Source: Arthrobacter humicola
GTDB lineage: Bacteria; Actinomycetota; Actinomycetes; Actinomycetales; Micrococcaceae
Reading direction: 5' to 3'
NCBI RefSeq assembly: GCF_022803015.1
Contig: NZ_JAFKON010000001.1
Span: 868,001-932,000, forward strand
Length of the DNA stretch: 64,000 nt
Position numbers and translations under genes: made by a program. Numbering within the stretch: the first letter of the stretch is position 1; each line of letters begins with the position of its first letter. The notes under the pieces were generated by a model. It was not told where the DNA came from, searched no databases, and saw only the letters and a program-made list of their open reading frames with translations. Below are positions 26,283 to 34,678 of this stretch, one piece after another.

Positions 26283-27788
26283 ATGTCGCTGAACGATCAG
26301 CCCGCTGGCCCCGCTAGCCCGGAACAGGAAGAAATTCTGCGGTTACGGGCAGAAGTTGCCCGTCTCCAGCAGGAACGGGACACTGCCCGCAAGGCCCCGC
26401 CCAGGCCGGCCGTGCGGCATACGGGGCTGGCCCGGCGCATTGTGGCAATCGTGCTGGTGGTTATCACTGGCCTGTTGGCCTTCGCGACAGTTCCGGCCCT
26501 TTACCTGCGCAGCGAAGTCATCGACACCGATCGCTACGTCGCCACCGTCGCACCGTTGGCCTCGGACCCTGCGATCCAGGCCGAAATCGCCGACAAGGTC
26601 ACCCAACAGATCACCGACGCCGTGGATTTCCAGACCATCACGCGCGATGCCCTGAACGAGCTCGCTAAAACGGCGCCCCGCGTGGCGGCCGTGCTCACCG
26701 GGCTGGCCCCGATGCTTGCGGAGCAGACCAAAACGCTCATCCATACCGCCGTTGCCAGATTCGTTGCGACACCGCAGTTCCAGGACCTTTGGATCCAGGT
26801 GAACCGGGTCGCGCACCAGGGGCTGGTCAACCTTGCCACGGGAAGTACGGGAGGCACGGTCAGTATTGATGAGAACGGCACGGTGTCGATTTCCACGAAA
26901 GAGATCATCGCCCGGGTCAAGACTCTCCTTGTCCAGCAAGGGGTGGATATCGCCTCGAGGATCCCGGAAGTTGACGCGCAGATCGCCCTGTTCCAGTCGC
27001 CTGAACTGGTCCGTGCCACGGAAACCATCCGGACCCTGGACCGGCTCGGCCCAATACTGGCGTGGCTGACGGTGCTCAGCGCCGTGGGCGCCATTGCCGT
27101 TGCCCCCCGGGGCCGGAGACGGAGCACGACGAGCGGCGTGGGGTTGGCCGTGGCGGTATCGATGGCGGTGCTGGCGCTGTCCCTTGTGATCGGGCGAAGC
27201 TACGTCCTGAACTCGATTCCGACGAGTGCTGTCTCCCCAGCGGCGGCAGAAAGCCTGGTCGAGGCGCTCTTGGTACCGCTGCGCACCAGCCTGCGCCTTG
27301 TCTTCGTCGTCGGACTGCTGATCGCCCTGGCAGCATTTCTGGGGGGCCACTCGCGTCCCGCGGAGTATGTCCGGCACGGCCTGGCGACGGCGGGCGACTA
27401 CATCACCGGCAAGATCGGCGGCGGCCAGGCCAAGCCATGGCAGCTCTGGTTGGCCCGCTACCGGCGGATCATCGAAGCCACCGTCGTCGGCATCGCTGTG
27501 CTGGTGCTGGTCTTCTGGCAGGACCCGACGGCGGCCGTCGCCATCTGGACGGCCGTCCTGGCCGTGCTGGTCATTCTCGTGGTCGAACTGCTGTGCCGGC
27601 CGGCCGTAGCCGGCGTGCCGGGCGCCGAACCCGGAGGCGAGCCGGGCATCGAGCCCGGCGGTGAGTCCAGTGTCGAGTCCGGCACCGAGCCAACCGGTGA
27701 GCCGGTCACGGCGGGCGGCCCTCCCGATGACACGTATCCCACGACTCCCATCCCCCGGGCGCCCGACGCCGGAGGAACCGGCGCGTGA
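26283..27788 (+). CDS. Multi-pass membrane protein, function unknown
   Basis: 501 aa from ATG 26283; earlier in-frame ATGs lack support. A short charged coiled coil (EQEEILRLRAEVARLQQERDTARK) precedes a first membrane helix (IVAIVLVVITGLLAFATVPALYL), then a roughly 180-residue external domain rich in helices. Membrane helices follow around 260-280, 290-310, 345-365, 425-440 and 445-465. The C-terminus is a Pro/Glu/Gly repeat tail (GAEPGGEPGIEPGGES...). I recall this architecture among actinobacterial integral membrane proteins of unknown function. The tail may be disordered. Neighbours give no firm clue. Confidence 0.75.
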   Translation: MSLNDQPAGPASPEQEEILRLRAEVARLQQERDTARKAPPRPAVRHTGLARRIVAIVLVVITGLLAFATVPALYLRSEVIDTDRYVATVAPLASDPAIQAEIADKVTQQITDAVDFQTITRDALNELAKTAPRVAAVLTGLAPMLAEQTKTLIHTAVARFVATPQFQDLWIQVNRVAHQGLVNLATGSTGGTVSIDENGTVSISTKEIIARVKTLLVQQGVDIASRIPEVDAQIALFQSPELVRATETIRTLDRLGPILAWLTVLSAVGAIAVAPRGRRRSTTSGVGLAVAVSMAVLALSLVIGRSYVLNSIPTSAVSPAAAESLVEALLVPLRTSLRLVFVVGLLIALAAFLGGHSRPAEYVRHGLATAGDYITGKIGGGQAKPWQLWLARYRRIIEATVVGIAVLVLVFWQDPTAAVAIWTAVLAVLVILVVELLCRPAVAGVPGAEPGGEPGIEPGGESSVESGTEPTGEPVTAGGPPDDTYPTTPIPRAPDAGGTGA

Positions 27789-27890
27789 AGGGCCGGCGGC
27801 GGGACCGGACCACCGGTTAGCGCCGCACCAGCCGGTGCTGCACGGCAGCGGCACCCGTCGCAGACGCTGAGGGGGGCACCGCCGCCGGCA

Positions 27891-28721
27891 CTAGGGGGCG
27901 GTCGGCGTGAACGGGAACAGGTCCTCGCCGGCGCCGTGCACCACCACGCAGGTGGCCTCGGGTACTTCCCGCCACGCCCCGCGGAGATCCCCCAGCGGTT
28001 CGGAGACGACCAGGCGCGCGTTGTCCGCCAGGTCATGAAGCAACGGGTTCTCCGGGTACTGGACGCGAAGGGTCGCGACGTCGGTGCTGTGGAACAGCGA
28101 CCGGGACTGCCGTTCACTCGAGTAGCGGAACGCCCAGGTGGTGTCGCCGTCGGTCGTGGCCACTGTCATCTGGATTGGCTGCTCGATCCCGTGGCGCCGG
28201 CCGACGTCTTCAATCAGTCCAACCGCGGCAGCTACGGCCGCCCTCGGGTCCTGCTCCAGCCCGAAGGTCAGGGCGAGGAAGAAGAAGAGCTCTGAGTCCG
28301 TGGCTCCCTCGATCAGCGGAAAGAGCGATGGCTCAACGGCCATGGCCAAGTCGCGCTTCACCGTCGGGAACTCCCGGATGAGTCCGTTGTGCATCCACAG
28401 CCAGCTGCCGTGGCGGAATGGATGGCAGTTGGTCTGTTGGACCGCCGATCCGGTCGAGGCCCGAATGTGCGCGAAGACCCGGCCGGCCGACGCCTGGGCC
28501 GACAACTCGCGGAGGTTGCGGTCATTCCACGCGGGCTCCGTGCTGTGGAACAACCCGGGATACGGCGCGGATCCGTACCAGCCCACGCCGAAGCCGTCCC
28601 CGTTGGTGGTTTCAACGCCCATTCGAGCGTGCTTGCTCTGCATCACGAGCGAGTTGGTCGGTTTGTACAACAGCTCCTCCAGTTGCACCGGCGAACCCGA
28701 ATACGCTAGCCAACGACACAT
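27891..28721 (-). CDS. Class II glutamine amidotransferase (EgtC/YafJ-like)
   Basis: 276 aa. Starting at ATG 28721 (GGGAGGATGCC upstream) the protein begins MCRWLAYSG, so Cys2 becomes the N-terminal nucleophile after Met removal, as the family requires. NGDGFGVGWYG, HIRASTGSAVQQTNCHPF and WLWMHNGLI are the standard Ntn-glutaminase motifs for glutamine binding and the oxyanion site. Similar proteins include EgtC of ergothioneine synthesis, but no egtA, B, D or E neighbour is present, so that role is not assigned. The upstream region carries a 14-bp palindrome about 20 bases before the start. Confidence 0.9.
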   Translation of the reverse strand: MCRWLAYSGSPVQLEELLYKPTNSLVMQSKHARMGVETTNGDGFGVGWYGSAPYPGLFHSTEPAWNDRNLRELSAQASAGRVFAHIRASTGSAVQQTNCHPFRHGSWLWMHNGLIREFPTVKRDLAMAVEPSLFPLIEGATDSELFFFLALTFGLEQDPRAAVAAAVGLIEDVGRRHGIEQPIQMTVATTDGDTTWAFRYSSERQSRSLFHSTDVATLRVQYPENPLLHDLADNARLVVSEPLGDLRGAWREVPEATCVVVHGAGEDLFPFTPTAP

Positions 28722-28739
28722 GGCATCCTCCCTCAGTTG

Positions 28740-28753
28740 TGGACTGCAGTCCA
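28740..28753. promoter_or_regulatory. 14-bp palindrome upstream of the amidotransferase gene
   Basis: TGGACTGCAGTCCA, perfectly symmetrical, 19 bases upstream of the amidotransferase start and overlapping the likely leader. A dimeric repressor site is plausible; no regulator gene is adjacent. Confidence 0.45.
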
Positions 28754-28777
28754 TCACGGCGACGGAGCGGGCACATC

Positions 28778-28793
28778 ATCACCCCGGGGTGAT
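28778..28793. repeat. 16-bp palindrome
   Basis: ATCACCCCGGGGTGAT, perfect. It shares the TCACCC/GGGTGA arms with the palindrome at 28902-28918, which suggests two sites for one protein or paired hairpins in a transcript of the 28.7-29.0 kb spacer. Confidence 0.5.
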
Positions 28794-28803
28794 TCGGGCC
28801 GCG

Positions 28804-28829
28804 GGGTGGGAGGCAATGGGGTCCCACCC
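28804..28829. repeat. 8-bp stem inverted repeat
   Basis: GGGTGGGA and its complement TCCCACCC separated by 10 bases. Third of a series of inverted repeats in the 282-base divergent spacer. Confidence 0.45.
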
Positions 28830-28901
28830 GTGTCCGATAGTTCCGGCGTCGCGTCCCCGCTGGTCAGCGGCGTGCCTGGCATGGGGAGCGGCGTGAAAGG
28901 A

Positions 28902-28918
28902 TCACCCGCGGCGGGTGA
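28902..28918. repeat. 17-base palindrome TCACCCGC-G-GCGGGTGA
   Basis: Perfect 8+1+8 symmetry, 86 bases upstream of the lipoprotein gene. Another short repeat (CACTGG/CCAGTG, within 28939-28961) follows closely. Confidence 0.5.
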
Positions 28919-29003
28919 CGCGCAAGCGGGCCCCTCACCCAACACTGGTGGTACCTGCCAGTGATTGGGCTGCCAGGCGAAAGCCCATGGAGAGGCGAGT
29001 CCA

Positions 29004-29447
29004 ATGTCGACACCAAAACCAGTCCTCGCGCGAATGTCTGCGCTCGGGGCGGCAGTTGCGCTGCTCGCCGGCTGCGCCACCTCGGGACCCAGCAACAGCC
29101 CCAGCGCGAGCCCGACGGCGAGCGTTTCACCGGTTTGCGCTGCGGCCACTGGCTTTTCAACAGCCCTGACGAATTTCAAGGACTCCCTCAAGCCAGGCGC
29201 CACGATCGGCCAGATCCAGGCGGCCCGTGATCAGGTGCGGAAGAGCTACGACGATCTGGTCAACGCGGCCAGCGACGCGGCCAAAGATCGGGTGGATGCC
29301 GTTAAAGCTGCCCAACAGAAGTTCACCTCCGCTGTGAACTCCGTTCCCGACGACGCCACCCTGACGCAGGCGGCCAACTCGCTCAAGGACGAAGCCGCGA
29401 ACGTGCAGGCCGCCATCAGCGATCTCTCGAATGACGCCAAGTGCTAG
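29004..29447 (+). CDS. Small secreted lipoprotein, function unknown
   Basis: 147 aa from ATG 29004 with GAGAGGCGAG upstream. Lipoprotein signal MSTPKPVLARMSALGAAVAL with lipobox LAGC, Cys24 as lipid site, then a Ser/Pro/Ala linker and a mostly helical domain (about residues 55-145: NFKDSLKPGATIGQIQAARDQVRKSYDDLVNAA...). Heptad-like spacing suggests an antiparallel helical bundle. The chain ends in Cys. I recognise no family function. It probably sits on the outer face of the cytoplasmic membrane. The leader region is unusually rich in inverted repeats. Confidence 0.78.
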   Translation: MSTPKPVLARMSALGAAVALLAGCATSGPSNSPSASPTASVSPVCAAATGFSTALTNFKDSLKPGATIGQIQAARDQVRKSYDDLVNAASDAAKDRVDAVKAAQQKFTSAVNSVPDDATLTQAANSLKDEAANVQAAISDLSNDAKC

Positions 29448-29541
29448 CCCGGGTCTTCCGGGATATCCGCGGTGAAACCCATTCCCATCCAAGGCTGCGT
29501 TCGTAGGCGACGCCGCACCAAGCGAAAGTAGGGAAGCCAAA

Positions 29542-29928
29542 ATGAATTTCTTCGAGAACTTTTGGGATATTCTCTGGTGGTTGTTCATCTTCTATGCGAT
29601 TATCGCCTTCCTGTATGCAGTGTTCATGGTGATCGGCGACCTCTTCCGCGACGACGAACTCAGTGGCTGGTGGAAAGCCGTCTGGATCGTCCTTCTGGTC
29701 TTCATACCGTTCCTGACCGTGCTGGCATACATGATTGCCCGGGGCAAGGGCATGGCGGAGCGGTCAATGGCGCGGGCCCGTAAATCCCAGCAGGAAACCG
29801 ATGCCTACATCCGCAGTGTCGCCACGGCCAGCCCCACCGAGGAGATCGCGAAAGCCAAAGCACTCATGGACGCGGGAACCATCAGTGCAGAGGAGTTTGC
29901 CCAGATCAAGAGCAAGATCGTCGTCTGA
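29542..29928 (+). CDS. Membrane protein with SHOCT domain
   Basis: 128 aa. Two membrane segments (WDILWWLFIFYAIIAFLYAVFMVI and WWKAVWIVLLVFIPFLTVLAYMIA) resemble the PLDc_N-type anchor. After a basic linker, the C-terminal short domain TEEIAKAKALMDAGTISAEEFAQIKSKIV is a SHOCT domain (L..G.It.eEFe..K..l). The role is unknown; SHOCT is thought to mediate oligomer contacts. ATG 29542 is preceded by AGGGAAGCC. It lies between the lipoprotein and AI-2E genes, same strand, with gaps near 95 bases, so cotranscription is possible. Confidence 0.87.
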   Translation: MNFFENFWDILWWLFIFYAIIAFLYAVFMVIGDLFRDDELSGWWKAVWIVLLVFIPFLTVLAYMIARGKGMAERSMARARKSQQETDAYIRSVATASPTEEIAKAKALMDAGTISAEEFAQIKSKIVV

Positions 29929-30024
29929 CTCCGGGTTGAGGCGCGAGGAGCAGGCCTGGCCAACTCGCTATTCATGAGGCCATGAGGCTTCTAAGATATG
30001 GCTAGGCTGAACCAAGGAGGGCTC

Positions 30025-31176
30025 ATGGAGCCGGAACCATCGGAATCCAATCGTTCGGCCCTCCCCCGCACCGTAATAATCCTGCTCGCCCTGGCCAGCG
30101 CGACGATTGCAGCGTTCGGCCTCGGCGCGATCCAGGGAATAGTCACCCCCGTCTTTTTTGCCTTCGTGCTGACGCTTTGTGTCCATCCGCTGCGCCGCTG
30201 GATGCAGGCACGGGGAATTTCCCGGGGCATCGCCACCGGGACCACCATCGCGGCTGTCTTCGGATTGCTGACCGCCTTCGCCGCAGTCCTGATTGCCTCA
30301 CTCGCCCAGTTCTCCGCGTTGCTGCCGCAATACGCCCCCCAAATGGCCGAGTTCGGCGCAAGGATCTCCGCGATGCTGGAATCTGTAGGATTTGGCCCGG
30401 AGCAAACCCAGGCAGTCCTGAACGGGTTTACGCCGGGCCGCATCGTCGGGTTCCTCGGCGGCCTCCTGGGAAACGTCGCAAGCCTGGTGACCAGCCTCGT
30501 GATCATCCTGACCATGCTCATTCTTATGGCGATTGACGGCTCGCGCGTGCCGGCGCTCTTGATTCACCTGAACTATCACCGGCCGGCACTGGTTTCAGCG
30601 CTCAACGGCTTCGGAACCGGTGTACGCCGCTACATGGTCGCCACCACAGTCCTCGGAATCGCGCAGGGGTTGTTCAACTGGCTGGTTCTGGTCATCCTGC
30701 AGATCCCCGGCGCCCTGCTCTGGGGGCTGCTGTCTTTCATCTGCAGCTTCATCCCCAACATCGGGTATTTCATCGCCATCATCCCACCGTTGTTCTTCGG
30801 CTATCTCACCGGGGGCTGGCCGACCTTCGTGGCAGTCATCATCATCTATGGCGGAATCAACAGCATCATCCAGTCGATCATCCAGCCGAAATACGTGGGC
30901 AACGCGGTGTCGCTGAGTGAGACGTTGACCTTCTTCTCCGTCCTCTTCTGGGCAGTGGTCCTGGGTCCTGTGGGCGCCGTCCTCGCCGTTCCCCTGACGC
31001 TCTTGTTCCGAACCATCCTGCTCGATTCCGACCCGACACTTTCATGGTGGCGGCCGTTGACGGGCGACAATAAGGACCTCGAACTGCTCATCAAGGAAGA
31101 AGACAAGGCGATCCGGGCACGCCGCGGACGACTGAAGACGGGCCGCCCGGACACCGGAAGCGGGCCGAAGGCATGA
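30025..31176 (+). CDS. AI-2E family transporter
   Basis: 383 aa from ATG 30025 (AAGGAGGGCTC upstream). About eight membrane helices, with the family features GIVTPVFFAFVLTLCVHPLRRWM near the N-terminus, FICSFIPNIGYFIAIIPPLFFG and VGNAVSLSETLTFFSVLFWAVVLGPVGAVLAVPLT. The family (TqsA/PerM-like) includes autoinducer-2 exporters and Na+/H+ antiporters, so the substrate cannot be named. The C-terminal tail is basic and cytoplasmic. The gene is followed 39 bases later by a GAP-family membrane gene, probably the same transcript. Confidence 0.9.
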   Translation: MEPEPSESNRSALPRTVIILLALASATIAAFGLGAIQGIVTPVFFAFVLTLCVHPLRRWMQARGISRGIATGTTIAAVFGLLTAFAAVLIASLAQFSALLPQYAPQMAEFGARISAMLESVGFGPEQTQAVLNGFTPGRIVGFLGGLLGNVASLVTSLVIILTMLILMAIDGSRVPALLIHLNYHRPALVSALNGFGTGVRRYMVATTVLGIAQGLFNWLVLVILQIPGALLWGLLSFICSFIPNIGYFIAIIPPLFFGYLTGGWPTFVAVIIIYGGINSIIQSIIQPKYVGNAVSLSETLTFFSVLFWAVVLGPVGAVLAVPLTLLFRTILLDSDPTLSWWRPLTGDNKDLELLIKEEDKAIRARRGRLKTGRPDTGSGPKA

Positions 31177-31215
31177 CATGCCGTCGGGGTGCTGCCGGGG
31201 GAAGGTGAGGGGAGC

Positions 31216-31884
31216 ATGCTGAGCACTCTCAGCAGCCTGGCTCTCTTCGCCCTGGCCGGGGCTCTCAGCACAGTGCCTGTCAGCGTGACGATCATGATTC
31301 TGCTCTCGCCAAGTCCGCGCCGCGGCGCCCTTCCCTTCCTGATCGGCAGCCTCGCGGGTTCGATCGTGGTCGTGGGCCTGGCGGCGGTCGGGCTGCAATT
31401 CCTGCCCGTCAAACCGCCGCGCCTGCGTAAGGACGAATGGGTGGCACAGTTCGCCATTGTGATCGGCGCGCTTCTGGTTGCGTACGCCGTGTACCTCCTC
31501 GTGAGCAAGGGCGGCCGGGACAACGCCATGCTTGGCAAGATGAAGTCGCGGTTCCGCTCGGCCCGGCCCTGGGAATTCGTCGTCCTGGGCCTTGGCTTTA
31601 ACCTTCGACCGAAGGCACTCCTGCTGGCCGTCACCGCCGGTGCCGTGATCGGTGTCCAGGAACTGCCGCCGCTGCCAAGCAGCCTGCTTGTCCTCGCCTA
31701 CGCCGCCGTGGTCCAGTCAGCCGTCATCATTCCGGTCGCTGTGTGGCTGCGCTCCCCCGAACGGGCCCAAGTGCCTTTGACCGCCCTGTTCAATTGGCTG
31801 CAGCGCAATGGCCGCAGGATCGCAGCGATCGCGACGCTGACGATTGGGATCTTCCTCGTGGGCTACAGCCTTCTCCAGCTCTGA
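31216..31884 (+). CDS. GAP (Sap-like) family membrane protein
   Basis: 222 aa from ATG 31216 (GAGGGGAGC upstream). About six membrane helices. LALFALAGALSTVPVSVTIMILLSPSPRRGALPFLIGSLAG and GLGFNLRPKALLLAVTAGAVIG are typical of the GAP/LysE-related family. In mycobacteria a member helps move sulpholipid or glycopeptidolipid precursors to the surface, so lipid or small-molecule export is possible here. No lipid synthesis genes are adjacent, so the substrate stays open. Likely cotranscribed with the AI-2E gene. Confidence 0.85.
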   Translation: MLSTLSSLALFALAGALSTVPVSVTIMILLSPSPRRGALPFLIGSLAGSIVVVGLAAVGLQFLPVKPPRLRKDEWVAQFAIVIGALLVAYAVYLLVSKGGRDNAMLGKMKSRFRSARPWEFVVLGLGFNLRPKALLLAVTAGAVIGVQELPPLPSSLLVLAYAAVVQSAVIIPVAVWLRSPERAQVPLTALFNWLQRNGRRIAAIATLTIGIFLVGYSLLQL

Positions 31885-31970
31885 TCGGACTACCCCGAAA
31901 CCACGCGCCTCGACGGATCCCGGGGAACTTCGCTGTCAGGGGTGCACCTGGACGCTCGCCGCTGTGGACT

Positions 31971-33566
31971 TCAGCCCAGGACGCTCCCCTCGCCGGTGCC
32001 GGCGGGCTTGGGGTCAGGGATCCGAATCATGCGGAACGAAGTACCCAGCCCGGCAAGGCCGGCAAGGATCGGGACGAACAGTGCAATCTGGAGGGCCAGG
32101 GGCCGTGCCTCCGTGTTGATGCGGATGATTTCGTTCTGGATGTCCTCCGGCTGGCCGGCGATCTGTTCCTGGAGTTGCGCGTCGCTCATCACCTGGGCGT
32201 CGTCTTCCAGTACCGTCGCGACCTGCTGCTTGTCGTCGGGCGGGAGGACCGTGCTGGCATCGGACAAGCCGATGAAGATGGTCGAGAGCGATGCCAGCAT
32301 GATGCCGCCGGCGAACGCAAGTCCGAAGGACAAGCCGAACGATCCCGCGGCCGAGTTCACGCTGGCGGCCTCGCTGACCCGCTCGTCCGAAATCGGGGAC
32401 AAGGTGTAGTTGTTGAGCTGGGATACCAGCAGCCCCAGGCCAAAGCCTGAAATGATCAGCGGGATCAGCAGCCACCAGCCGGAGTCAGCTCGCGGCACGA
32501 TTGGGACCAGCACCAGCAAACCCGCGATCAGAAACAGAAAGCCCCAACGTATGAGGCTGGCCGGGCGCCGCCTCCCGGACCTCTTCCCGACGATCATGGC
32601 GACAGCGAACATGGTCAGCGAGAGCGGGGCGATGGACAGGCCTGACTGCATCGCGTTGTATCCGAGCACCATCTGAAGGTAGATGGGCAGCACGATCATG
32701 GTGCCACCCAGAGCGATCTGCTGGAGCATTTGTCCCGTGGCACCAAAGCGGAAGGCTTTTGCTTGGAACAGGTCCGGGTCCAGCAGCGTCGGCTTGTTGC
32801 GGCGTTTGCGCTGAAGGAGCCAGTAGACCAGGCCGCCCAGTCCGACGGCACCCACGGCCAGGAGTGCGCCCACTGCCTCGCCGCCTTCCTGCCAGACCAG
32901 GATTCCGAGCACGACGCCGCCCATGCCGACGATGGACAGAAGTGATCCGAAGATATCCAGTTCCCGGGGCCCGGTGTACGGCACGTCTTTGACGAGCTTG
33001 ATTCCGGACAGGACGACCGCGATGATGAGGGCCTCGAGCAGAAAGGCGACGCGCCAGGACAGGAACGTGGTGAGGAAGCCCCCGAGCAGAGGACCGACGG
33101 CGGCGGCGATCGCGGCCGACGCGCCGACCAGGGCGTAGACCCGGTGCTGGGCATCTCCCTCGAAATTTCCGTGGATGAGCGACTGCATGGCGGGAAGGAG
33201 CAGCGAGGCGCCAAGGCCGCCGATCAGGGCCCAGCAGATGATCACCGGGAGGAGAGTCTGGGCGAGCGTCATCGCCACGGCGCCGACGGCGTAGCAGGAA
33301 AGCCCAATGACGTAGGCGCGCTTGCGCCCGATCAGGTCGCCAATCTTGCCGCCGATCAGGATAAAGGCCGCGGATACCAGCGCCTCGAGGGCGATTGTCG
33401 ACTGGAGTCCGCTGACGGTCGCGCCTATGTCGTCCACCACGGCGGAGATCGATACGTTCATGATCGACGTGTCGACAACCAGCACGAACATCGCCATGGC
33501 CAGCAGCAGCGCCAGCCTTTGGTTGAACTGCACCGGCGGGGTCCCGGCGTCCTTCGGAGGGTTCAT
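31971..33566 (-). CDS. MFS drug/H+ antiporter, DHA2 (14-TM) type
   Basis: 531 aa from ATG 33566 with GGGAGGCGG upstream. Motif A GGKIGDLIGRKRAYVIG follows helix 2, and motif C-like GASAAIAAAVGPLLGGFL lies in helix 5. N-terminal LALLLAMAMFVLVVDTSIMNVSISAVVDDI is typical of EmrB/QacA-type exporters. Fourteen hydrophobic segments fit the length. A roughly 80-residue loop before the last helix (EDDAQVMSDAQLQEQIAGQPEDIQNEI) is predicted outside and is a feature of this actinobacterial subgroup. Substrate unknown. No linked regulator gene is present. Confidence 0.92.
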   Translation of the reverse strand: MNPPKDAGTPPVQFNQRLALLLAMAMFVLVVDTSIMNVSISAVVDDIGATVSGLQSTIALEALVSAAFILIGGKIGDLIGRKRAYVIGLSCYAVGAVAMTLAQTLLPVIICWALIGGLGASLLLPAMQSLIHGNFEGDAQHRVYALVGASAAIAAAVGPLLGGFLTTFLSWRVAFLLEALIIAVVLSGIKLVKDVPYTGPRELDIFGSLLSIVGMGGVVLGILVWQEGGEAVGALLAVGAVGLGGLVYWLLQRKRRNKPTLLDPDLFQAKAFRFGATGQMLQQIALGGTMIVLPIYLQMVLGYNAMQSGLSIAPLSLTMFAVAMIVGKRSGRRRPASLIRWGFLFLIAGLLVLVPIVPRADSGWWLLIPLIISGFGLGLLVSQLNNYTLSPISDERVSEAASVNSAAGSFGLSFGLAFAGGIMLASLSTIFIGLSDASTVLPPDDKQQVATVLEDDAQVMSDAQLQEQIAGQPEDIQNEIIRINTEARPLALQIALFVPILAGLAGLGTSFRMIRIPDPKPAGTGEGSVLG

Positions 33567-33906
33567 CGCGGTCCGCCTCCCACACTCGTTGGCTCGCTCG
33601 GGTCCACCACACAACCGGACATGTTGCCTCCTCTGGAGCAGACCGGGCAGTTCACGCATGAGCATGGTCCTGCAGGCACATCCCATCAGCGCCCACCGCA
33701 ATGCGATGCTGATGCAAAGCTAGCGGTCCGGCCTCGAGACCGAATCATGCCCAGCGGGTGAGGTTGCTGCCCCCTTCCGCCGGCGACGAGCGGGGCTGCG
33801 CTCCAGTGTGCCCGTATTGGCCTAACGTAGAAGGCTGCCCGGGTTTCGTTCCCGGACAGAAATTCACCACCCACCGCCACAGACTGACGCCCGGAGGAAA
33901 TCCCCG
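33567..33906. other. 340-base divergent spacer without a gene
   Basis: Lies between the DHA2 exporter (leftward) and the LysE-type exporter (rightward). Short frames on both strands show no start with a ribosome site and no recognisable protein. The ribosome sites of both genes are at the edges. I see no strong palindrome or consensus promoter. Confidence 0.5.
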
Positions 33907-34548
33907 ATGCTGGAACAACTGGCAGCCTTCGTGCTGACCTGCTTGGTCGTAGTGGTGGTGCCCGGACCTGACTTTGCACTTGTCCTCAGGAATGCGCCCC
34001 GCGGCACACGGGCGGCAACCACAGCCGCCGCCGGCATAATGGTTGGCAACACGATCCTTGCCGTGCTGGCGGTGCTCGGTGTCACGGCGCTGCTGGGGGC
34101 CTCGGAAGTCGTCGGGACCGGGATCAGAATTGCCGGGGCCGCCTACCTGCTCTACCTGGGCCTGCGCGCCTTCGCTGAGGCGTTCGCCAGAACACCCAAA
34201 CCCAGCCAACCCCCGGCACCGGCAGCAGAACGCCAACGCGGCGGGAGCTCGCCTTTCGTGCAAGGAATGGTGAGCAACTTGCTCAACCCGAAAGTCGCCG
34301 TCTTCTACTTGTCGCTGTTCCCGCAGTTCACTGTCGCCCCGTTGCCGCCCCTCGCCCAGCACGCATTGATGGCGGGCATCTTCCTGCTGATCGCGTTGGC
34401 CTGGTACGTGCTGCTGCTCAGCGCGCTCAAGAAAGTGACCGGAGTCCTCGCGCGGCCCCGGACCGGCCGGATCGTTGTCGGGGGTTCAGGCGCGGTCCTG
34501 GTCGGGGTTGGCGGCACCATCCTGACTCAGACGCTGGCCTCCGCCTAG
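33907..34548 (+). CDS. LysE/RhtB-family amino-acid exporter
   Basis: 213 aa, the usual length. Family features: VVVVPGPDFALVLRNAPRGTRAATTAAAGIMVGN near the N-terminus (the PGPD motif) and GSSPFVQGMVSNLLNPKVAVFYLSLFPQF in the middle. Six membrane helices are expected. Exports amino acids or analogues such as homoserine, threonine or lysine. A Pro/Gln-rich loop (about 97-113) lies between the halves. ATG 33907 is preceded by GGAGGAAAT. Single-gene unit with thioredoxin reductase 130 bases further on. Confidence 0.92.
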   Translation: MLEQLAAFVLTCLVVVVVPGPDFALVLRNAPRGTRAATTAAAGIMVGNTILAVLAVLGVTALLGASEVVGTGIRIAGAAYLLYLGLRAFAEAFARTPKPSQPPAPAAERQRGGSSPFVQGMVSNLLNPKVAVFYLSLFPQFTVAPLPPLAQHALMAGIFLLIALAWYVLLLSALKKVTGVLARPRTGRIVVGGSGAVLVGVGGTILTQTLASA

Positions 34549-34678
34549 CTGCCCGGGCAGCTCCCGCGCAGCGTTCCCGGGTGTCCGAACTCCGGATCAA
34601 CCCCGGGGGCGTTGATAAGCGCCCCACCGGGCGGGATGATCAGCACATGCCGGCAACCGTCACCGAAGGAGCCCGACC

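Noticed and set aside
26343..27854. 503-codon minus-strand frame over the 501-aa membrane protein
   Set aside because: The plus strand gives hydrophobic helices and coherent topology; the minus translation is Arg/Asp/Gln-rich without domains.
27891..28721. EgtC of ergothioneine synthesis
   Set aside because: The amidotransferase fold fits, but no egtA, egtB, egtD or egtE gene is nearby.
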